Shown piece after piece: positions 1 to 5,412 of a stretch of 5,412 nucleotides of DNA. The first letter of the stretch is position 1; each line of letters begins with the position of its first letter. A program made the translations under genes and the position numbers. The stretch lies in contig NCRO01000406.1 in the NCBI GenBank assembly GCA_002849045.2, forward strand, positions 1 to 5,412, in the 5' to 3' direction. The DNA comes from Candidatus Sediminicultor secundus (GTDB lineage Bacteria; Atribacterota; JS1; SB-45; 34-128). A model generated the notes under the pieces. That model was not told the DNA's origin, ran no database searches, and worked only from the letters and a program-made list of their open reading frames with translations.

Positions 1-20
1 TCAGCTATAACTATTATTAT

Positions 21-156
21 AGAATGGATGAATTGATTAATTGGAAAATCAGGCTAATCGATCAATTGGTTAATCGGTGAACCCGTGAATTAGTGAATTA
101 GTGAATAGGTAAATAGGTAAATAGGTGAATTGGCTGATTGGATAATCGATAATTGG
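21..156. repeat. Degenerate octamer tandem array upstream of the HARE-HTH gene
   Basis: The stretch parses almost without interruption into about 17 units of 8 bp, with one 9-base unit at 45-53. Examples are TGAATTAG at 86-93 and 94-101, TGAATAGG at 102-109, TAAATAGG at 110-117 and 118-125, and TGAATTGG at 126-133. The approximate consensus is TNAATNGG. The array ends inside the Shine-Dalgarno of the next gene. It has no open reading frame and no spacers of CRISPR type. A shorter array of the same octamer family lies at 4684-4707. Its function is unknown; it could be a slippage-prone minisatellite or a transcript leader. Confidence 0.85.
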
Positions 157-159
157 AGG
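155..159 (+). promoter_or_regulatory. Shine-Dalgarno GGAGG for the HARE-HTH gene
   Basis: GGAGG lies 10 bases before the ATG at 170 and supports that start. The last octamer of the repeat tract (ending TTGG at 156) supplies its first two bases. Confidence 0.75.
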
Positions 160-169
160 TTAGGGACTT

Positions 170-1660
170 ATGAAGCATAAATCAGTTGCTGACGGTGCTT
201 ATGAAATATTAATCAAACATAAAAAACCGTTGCATTATCGGCAAATTACTAAAGAGTTGACAAAAATAAGGCCGTTAAAGGTTAAGGAACCCTACTATGC
301 TGTAAATGCCTCTATGAGTGGAGACAAAAGATTTATGAGGATAAAAAGAGGAGTATGGGGTTTGGTAAAATGGCAATATCAAGATGCAAACATTAAGTAT
401 TCTCTCACCAGTTATTGTTTGAAAGACGGTACCATGTTTTTAACCAGTTATATGAGACCATTTTTCCCCAAAGAAGAAAATGCCGTTGAAATTACCTTTA
501 TAGACAAAGAAGGAAATGAAATAGAAGCAATAGTAAATAATGATCTCAATTGTTTAGTTGGATTAAAAGAATGGTATGAAAAGAAAAAACTGAAAGTAAA
601 CGATATTATTTTTGTTGGTCTTATTGACTATGATAGAAAAAGATACTTTTTGGTAACAGAAGATGAGACTAAGATAGAATCTCAAGACGATTTAAGTGAA
701 AAAATATTTAAAATATTGCAGGAAGCAGGACGTTCTCTAACTTATAAAGAAATATGTGAAAGTGTATTAGAGGTAGAAGTAAACGAAGAAAATTTATTTT
801 CTAAATATATTGACAATATTTTGAGAAAAGACTTTCGGTTTATCGAAAATAAAGAAGAAATGTGGGGTCTCTTTGATTGGTTGAGCGAAATTGAAAAACT
901 GCAATTAAGACTGAAAAATTCTGAAGATAATGAAAGTCTTAAAAAATTGCTTCAAAAAGTGTTTGAGTTTTTGGGTTTTGAAACTTCTATTGTATTAGAA
1001 GGAAAGGCATCTTTTATTTTAGCGAAAGCATTATTAGATTATAAAACGTACAATTTAATTATTGATGCAAAGTTATCAGATGAAAAAAGCGAAAAAATAC
1101 AAAAGTATGAACATTGGAGCGAGTTGAGCAAGGTAAAAGAGGAAACAAAATCAGATTATGCGGTAATTATTTCTCCGAATTTCGATTATGATAAACTACG
1201 CCGAAAAACAGATAAGAACAAAGTTATGTTGTTTGAGCTGAGGTGGTTATGCGATCTTATAGAAGAACATGATAAATTACCTTTTTCTTTAAGTAATTTG
1301 GAATCAATTTTTTCAGCAGATAATTCTGTTAAGAATAATATTTTTAGATTATTTGAAAAAAGAAAAATACTCTATAATAAAATAAAACTGATTAATATCA
1401 TTATTAATTTATTACACGAGAATAGTGGTAAAAAACTTTATCTTAATGTAGAGTCGCTAACTAAAATAATTAATCAAAAAACTGATGCATATATTGGGTT
1501 TAAAAGAGTGCAAGAATATGAAGTAGAAGAAATTACTAAAATATTTTCTTTGGAGCCATTTAATATAATACAAAAAACCGAAATGGGAAGCATTATATTA
1601 AACTTTAAACCGGAATTAGCAAAAGAAAGATTAAATAAAGTTATTAAGGAAATGTTTTAG
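170..1660 (+). CDS. HARE-HTH / B3-like / PD-(D/E)XK-like multidomain DNA-binding protein
   Basis: Predicted cytoplasmic DNA-binding protein of 496 residues with no signal peptide or membrane segment. Residues 5-68 match the HARE-HTH winged helix (named for HB1, ASXL and restriction endonucleases; also in the RNA polymerase delta subunit), ending in the signature RFMRIKRGVWGLVKW. Residues about 76-165 resemble a B3/EcoRII-N-type pseudobarrel (DKEGNEIE, then LKEWYEKKKLKVNDIIFV). Residues 174-238 are a second, more divergent HARE-HTH ending in MWGLFDWL. Residues about 255-375 look like a restriction-endonuclease PD-(D/E)XK fold: helix, GF strand, then NLIIDAKLS (D299, K301) and DYAVIISPNF. The expected PD before the core strand reads S281-F282, so catalysis is doubtful. 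The 395-496 tail is mainly helical and unrecognised. No methyltransferase is adjacent. It could be a solitary restriction-type nuclease or a nuclease-derived regulator. HARE assignment is strong, nuclease fold moderate, B3-like tentative. The start is set by GGAGG 10 bases upstream. Confidence 0.8.
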   Translation: MKHKSVADGAYEILIKHKKPLHYRQITKELTKIRPLKVKEPYYAVNASMSGDKRFMRIKRGVWGLVKWQYQDANIKYSLTSYCLKDGTMFLTSYMRPFFPKEENAVEITFIDKEGNEIEAIVNNDLNCLVGLKEWYEKKKLKVNDIIFVGLIDYDRKRYFLVTEDETKIESQDDLSEKIFKILQEAGRSLTYKEICESVLEVEVNEENLFSKYIDNILRKDFRFIENKEEMWGLFDWLSEIEKLQLRLKNSEDNESLKKLLQKVFEFLGFETSIVLEGKASFILAKALLDYKTYNLIIDAKLSDEKSEKIQKYEHWSELSKVKEETKSDYAVIISPNFDYDKLRRKTDKNKVMLFELRWLCDLIEEHDKLPFSLSNLESIFSADNSVKNNIFRLFEKRKILYNKIKLINIIINLLHENSGKKLYLNVESLTKIINQKTDAYIGFKRVQEYEVEEITKIFSLEPFNIIQKTEMGSIILNFKPELAKERLNKVIKEMF

Positions 1661-1662
1661 AA

Positions 1663-1697
1663 TAGCGTAGAGCGGGTAGCGTATAGCGTAGAGTCAG
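1663..1697 (+). repeat. TAGCGTA heptamer array, left arm
   Basis: There are five 7-bp units in register: TAGCGTA, GAGCGGG, TAGCGTA, TAGCGTA, GAGTCAG. The array starts three bases after the stop codon of the preceding gene. The same heptamer recurs as its reverse complement TACGCTA in 1964-2012, so the two arrays form facing arms about 270 bases apart. Confidence 0.8.
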
Positions 1698-1731
1698 ATA
1701 AAAAGAATACAAAATCCAGAAGCCAAATTAG

Positions 1732-1796
1732 TATATAGTACGTAGTATATTGCAAAGAAAATAAAAGAAAAAAGTAAGGACCTACTTCATATGCCT
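1732..1796. repeat. Dispersed composite repeat, copy A
   Basis: Heptamer-like units (TATATAG 1732-1738, TACGTAG 1739-1745, TATATTG 1746-1752) lead into a purine-rich run GAAAATAAAAGAAA (1757-1770). A degenerate palindromic end follows from AAAGTAAGGA (1771-1780) to CATATGCCT (1788-1796). It aligns with 2835-2896. Over the final module, 19 of the first 25 bases match (1771-1795 against 2871-2895). Both copies lie on the + strand ahead of a gene. In this copy the terminal palindrome has decayed. Confidence 0.7.
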
Positions 1797-1812
1797 CTAT
1801 GTCTTCATCATT

Positions 1813-1859
1813 TGTCATTCATACCTTCACGGGAATGACATAAGACAATATGAATGACA
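1813..1859. repeat. REP-like palindromic repeat (TGTCATTC family)
   Basis: TGTCATTCATA at 1813-1823 is the exact reverse complement of TATGAATGACA at 1849-1859 (11 bp, 25-base loop). The same left arm can also pair with GAATGACA at 1833-1840 (8 bp, 12-base loop). The inner element resembles the widespread bacterial repeat with TGTCATTCCCG and CGGGAATGACA arms, here with a CCTTCACGGG centre (1824-1833). There is no T-run after either stem, so a terminator role is not supported. Confidence 0.7.
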
Positions 1860-1963
1860 GAAATTAGCAGGAATTACAATGATAAACAAAAATAGCAGAA
1901 TATTAACTTATTGAGAATTTATCAAAAGAAGTTGATAGCATATTATACAGAATGATTTATCTT

Positions 1964-2012
1964 ATCTCTATACGCTAAACGCTATACGCTATATTATACA
2001 CTATATACGAGA
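1964..2012 (-). repeat. TACGCTA heptamer array, right arm, in the hydrolase leader
   Basis: Seven 7-bp units are in register: ATCTCTA, TACGCTA, AACGCTA, TACGCTA, TATTATA, CACTATA, TACGAGA. The core unit is the reverse complement of the TAGCGTA units at 1663-1697. The array stops six bases before the AAGGAG of the next gene, so it would lie in the untranslated leader if transcription starts upstream. TATCTC at 1963-1968 can also pair with GAGATA at 2009-2014 to close the array locally. Confidence 0.8.
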
Positions 2013-2017
2013 TAGAG

Positions 2018-2023
2018 AAGGAG
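2018..2023 (+). promoter_or_regulatory. Shine-Dalgarno AAGGAG for the MBL-fold hydrolase gene
   Basis: AAGGAG lies 7 bases before the ATG at 2031, an ideal spacing that fixes the start. Confidence 0.8.
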
Positions 2024-2030
2024 CAAAATC

Positions 2031-2669
2031 ATGAAAATAAAATTGTTAGGGCATTCTTCGTTTTTAATTGAATCTGAAAGAGGAATTAAAATTATCACTG
2101 ATCCTTTCGATGAAACTCTTGGCTATAAACTCCCTCGAATTAAAGTAAATATTGTGACTGTTAGCCACGAACATTTTGACCATAATTTTGTGAGAGGGGT
2201 AAGAGGAAGACCGGTAGTTTTTAAAGGTCTGGTAAATAGAGAATCACATAAAATGGAATTTAGAGGAATATCAGCTTATCATGATAGCGTTTACGGAGGA
2301 CAGCGAGGACCAAATACTATATTTGTTATAAAAGCGGATGGATTTAACTTGTGCCACTTAGGTGATTTGGGACATATTTTAGATTCTGATAAATTAGCAG
2401 AGATAGGTACAATAGACATTCTATTTATTCCTGTGGGAGGATTTTATACCATAGATAGCAGTCAAGCCACTCAGATAATTAAAGATATTAAACCTAAGAT
2501 AGCAATTCCCATGCATTATAAGACGGAGGCAATTAAATTTTCTATAGACCCAGTAGAAGTGTTTCTATCAAATAAAGATAATGTACAAAGATTAGAATCG
2601 TGCGAGTTCGAAATAACAGAGGATAAATTGCCTAAAAATACTCAAATTTATGTTTTACAATATGAATAG
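2031..2669 (+). CDS. MBL-fold metal-dependent hydrolase (UlaG-like / COG2220 type)
   Basis: Cytoplasmic metallo-beta-lactamase-fold hydrolase of 212 residues, in the usual size range for the compact UlaG-like group. The N-terminus MKIKLLGHSSFLIE with the TDPF motif (residues 23-26) is typical of that group. The metal site is complete: H46, H48, D50 and H51 in SHEHFDH, H109 and D112 in HLGDLG, and H162 in PMHYK. H84-D85 in SAYHD is another conserved feature. The family is metal-dependent and includes phosphodiesterases, lactonases and hydrolases of unknown substrate; nothing here identifies the substrate. There is no signal peptide, and the protein looks intact. It stands alone between two repeat-rich spacers, 370 bases after the previous gene and 273 before pyrG, so no operon partner is implied. 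It starts at the ATG after AAGGAG. Fold and hydrolase class are secure; the role is unknown. Confidence 0.92.
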   Translation: MKIKLLGHSSFLIESERGIKIITDPFDETLGYKLPRIKVNIVTVSHEHFDHNFVRGVRGRPVVFKGLVNRESHKMEFRGISAYHDSVYGGQRGPNTIFVIKADGFNLCHLGDLGHILDSDKLAEIGTIDILFIPVGGFYTIDSSQATQIIKDIKPKIAIPMHYKTEAIKFSIDPVEVFLSNKDNVQRLESCEFEITEDKLPKNTQIYVLQYE

Positions 2670-2670
2670 T

Positions 2671-2705
2671 ATTTCGTATGTCGTATATCGTATTTCGTAT
2701 ATCGC
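2671..2705. repeat. ATNTCGT heptamer array after the hydrolase gene
   Basis: There are five consecutive 7-bp units, ATTTCGT, ATGTCGT, ATATCGT, ATTTCGT and ATATCGC, beginning one base after the stop codon. The heptamer differs from those of the other spacers but has the same period. Confidence 0.85.
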
Positions 2706-2711
2706 TAAGAA

Positions 2712-2747
2712 TTAGTTAGTTGGTTAGTTAGTTACCTGGTTACCTGG
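2712..2747. repeat. 4/8-bp tandem repeat TTAG/CTGG
   Basis: It reads as 4-bp words TTAG, TTAG, TTGG, TTAG, TTAG, TTAC, CTGG, TTAC, CTGG, that is, an octamer-type array. Parts recur inverted further right. AGTTAGTTGGTT (2714-2725) matches the reverse complement of AACCAATTAACT (2764-2775) at 11 of 12 bases. The 22 bases at 2729-2750 match the reverse complement of 2807-2828 at about 15 of 22. Function is unknown. Confidence 0.7.
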
Positions 2748-2834
2748 CTAAAAATTAATATCAAACCAATTAACTATGGGAGGACAATATTACTAATTAA
2801 TCAAAGTAACTAGTAAACTGGATAACTAAATACA

Positions 2835-2896
2835 TATATAGTGAATAGTAAGGAAAATAAAAGAGAGAAAAAAGTAGGGGCGTATTGCATACGCCC
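2835..2896. repeat. Dispersed composite repeat, copy B, with intact hairpin end
   Basis: Heptamer units TATATAG (2835-2841) and TGAATAG (2842-2848) are followed by the purine-rich run from 2853 and a perfect palindrome. GGGCGTAT (2878-2885) pairs with ATACGCCC (2889-2896) across a TGC loop. The whole unit aligns with 1732-1796, and the GAGA at 2863-2866 is a small insertion relative to that copy. The hairpin sits 46 bases before the pyrG start and is not followed by T residues, so I do not call it a terminator. Confidence 0.75.
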
Positions 2897-2930
2897 TGAT
2901 AGCTGACTGAATAATTTTATAAATAATTAA

Positions 2931-4681
<1,751 letters not shown>

Positions 4682-4683
4682 AT

Positions 4684-4707
4684 TTAATTGGCAAATTGGT
4701 CAATTGG
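4684..4707. repeat. Short octamer array related to the 21-156 array
   Basis: Three clear 8-bp units, TTAATTGG, CAAATTGG and TCAATTGG, are followed by weaker ones to about 4723. They share the AATTGG core with the array before the first gene, showing that one repeat family seeds several spacers. Confidence 0.7.
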
Positions 4708-4742
4708 TAAATCAAAATAATCGACAGATTATTTATAAAGAC

Positions 4743-4748
4743 AGGTGA
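4743..4748 (+). promoter_or_regulatory. Shine-Dalgarno-like AGGTGA for the nucleotidyltransferase gene
   Basis: AGGTGA ends 6 bases before the ATG at 4755. It is weaker than the other three sites, but the start is supported by the MFNALVLAG N-terminus expected for the fold. Confidence 0.6.
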
Positions 4749-4754
4749 AAAAAG

Positions 4755-5354
4755 ATGTTTAATGCTTTGGTATTAGCAGGTTCAAAAGAAAAAGGACCCT
4801 TAGAAATTGCTGAGAATGTAGACAACAAAGCTCTAATTATGTTAGATAGCAGACCCATGATTGACTATATTGTTGATGCACTAAATAGTTCAGAGAATAT
4901 TGATAGAATTTTGGTGGCGGGTCCAAAAAATGAGCTTCATCCTTATATAGGCAAAAAAGTGGATGAAATATTAAATCCCGGAAATTCTATACTTGAAAAT
5001 ATGGAAATTGGGTTAAATTTTTTTAATTCTGCTGACAATTTATTGCTTTTAACCTCTGATATTCCCCTGATTACTTCTAAAGCAATTGATGAATTTTTAG
5101 AAATATGCACAAAAAGAAAAGCTTATATTGGTTATCCCATAATTACCAAAGAAAATATTGTGAAAAAGTATCCTGAAACGAAGAGAACTTATGTAAAAAT
5201 GAAAGAAGGGATATTCTGTGGAGGAAATATTATATTTTTTAAACCAGAAGTATTTTTTCAAAAGAAAAAATTAATTAAGGAATTATTTGATAACAGGAAG
5301 GCTACCTGGAAATATATCTTTAACTATTTCTATGCCTTTTTTCCATATATTTAA
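4755..5354 (+). CDS. MobA-like nucleotidyltransferase, probably frameshifted near its C-terminus
   Basis: Nucleotidyltransferase of the MobA/GT-A type, which joins an NTP to a phosphorylated sugar or cofactor; the substrate cannot be told. In the 199 residues seen, ALVLAGS (4-10) is the nucleotide-binding loop, although the usual second G and loop R are not obvious. K25 in NKALI and RPMIDYIV (33-40) follow, then SDIP with metal-binding D102, and TYVKMKEGIFCGGNIIFF (145-162), typical of this family. Relatives are, from general knowledge, longer, with a further hydrophobic and C-terminal segment. Here the frame stops at 5352-5354 just after a T6 run (5337-5342). Dropping one T opens a frame to the window end, reading HIFKSLKFLIFF and then LTRYDS, which looks like the expected continuation. 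Sequencing error, phase-variable slippage or decay would all fit. It may use CTP made by upstream pyrG, but that is only a contextual guess. Confidence 0.8.
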   Translation: MFNALVLAGSKEKGPLEIAENVDNKALIMLDSRPMIDYIVDALNSSENIDRILVAGPKNELHPYIGKKVDEILNPGNSILENMEIGLNFFNSADNLLLLTSDIPLITSKAIDEFLEICTKRKAYIGYPIITKENIVKKYPETKRTYVKMKEGIFCGGNIIFFKPEVFFQKKKLIKELFDNRKATWKYIFNYFYAFFPYI

Positions 5355-5412
5355 ATCTCTAAAATTTTTAATCTTTTTTTGCATTTTTTCCTTAACTAGA
5401 TACGATTCGCGA
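5355..5412 (+). other. T-rich window end, possible out-of-frame 3' continuation of the nucleotidyltransferase
   Basis: The region contains T5 (5365-5369), T7 (5374-5380) and T6 (5384-5389) runs. One frame, shifted relative to the upstream gene, is open from 5344 to the window end. There is no GC-rich stem before the T runs, so an intrinsic terminator is not supported. The homopolymers make base-calling errors plausible. Confidence 0.45.

Larger units (their letters stand above)
1661..2030. other. Repeat-filled intergenic spacer between the HARE-HTH and hydrolase genes
   Basis: This 370-base spacer has no credible gene. From left to right it holds a heptamer array (1663-1697), dispersed repeat copy A (1732-1796), a REP-like palindromic repeat (1813-1859), about 100 bases of featureless AT-rich DNA (1860-1963), and a heptamer array in the opposite orientation (1964-2012) ending just before the ribosome binding site of the next gene. 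No RNA gene, intrinsic terminator or clear promoter was seen. Confidence 0.8.

Noticed and set aside
21..156. Possible CRISPR array
   Set aside because: Units are 8 bp, contiguous and degenerate, with no 25-40 bp conserved repeats separated by unique spacers and no cas gene.
1791..1838. Tiny + strand frame starting MPLCLHH
   Set aside because: It has only 15 codons, no Shine-Dalgarno, and is built from the dispersed and REP-like repeats.
2878..2896. Hairpin before pyrG as an intrinsic terminator or pyrG attenuator
   Set aside because: The 8-bp stem is followed by TGATAGCTG rather than a T-run, so the termination signal is lacking.
2885..2923. Sigma-70 promoter for pyrG (TTGCAT with TATAAA)
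   Set aside because: The spacing of 27 bases is too long, and in such AT-rich DNA TATAAA alone carries little weight.
5361..5391. T-rich terminator after the last gene
   Set aside because: There is no stable stem before the T runs, and a shifted coding frame stays open through them.

Overview
The window carries four protein genes, all on the + strand, in AT-rich DNA. They are separated by unusually long spacers (about 370, 270 and 200 bases) packed with short-period repeats. The codon usage, the good purine-rich ribosome binding sites and the bacterial-type CTP synthase point to a bacterium. Long spacers made of degenerate 7-8 bp tandem repeats would suit an uncultured candidate-phylum bacterium (Atribacterota or Omnitrophota would be my guess), but this is a low-confidence impression, not something the sequence proves. 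The last gene runs into a T-rich, probably frameshifted end, so the window may sit at a contig edge.

Layout. 1-169: an octamer repeat tract leading to a strong Shine-Dalgarno. 170-1660: a 496-residue multidomain DNA-binding protein with two HARE-HTH winged helices, a B3-like region between them and a PD-(D/E)XK-like fold whose first acidic residue appears to be missing. 1661-2030: a non-coding spacer bracketed by heptamer arrays in opposite orientation (TAGCGTA on the left, TACGCTA on the right), with a dispersed repeat and a REP-like palindrome inside. 2031-2669: a metallo-beta-lactamase-fold hydrolase with intact metal ligands. 2670-2942: a second repeat spacer with a second copy of the dispersed repeat. 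2943-4550: full-length CTP synthase (pyrG). 4551-4754: a third repeat spacer. 4755-5354: a MobA-like nucleotidyltransferase that stops early after a T6 run and is probably frameshifted.

How the genes relate. pyrG makes CTP, and the following gene belongs to a fold that activates sugars or cofactors with NTPs, so a link through nucleotide-activated precursors is possible but unproven. I see no tight operon: each gene has its own ribosome binding site and a long repeat-filled leader. No textbook promoter or intrinsic terminator could be assigned with confidence.

The points most worth following up are the domain architecture and apparently degenerate active site of the first protein, and the 7/8-bp periodic repeats, often arranged as facing inverted arms, in every spacer.
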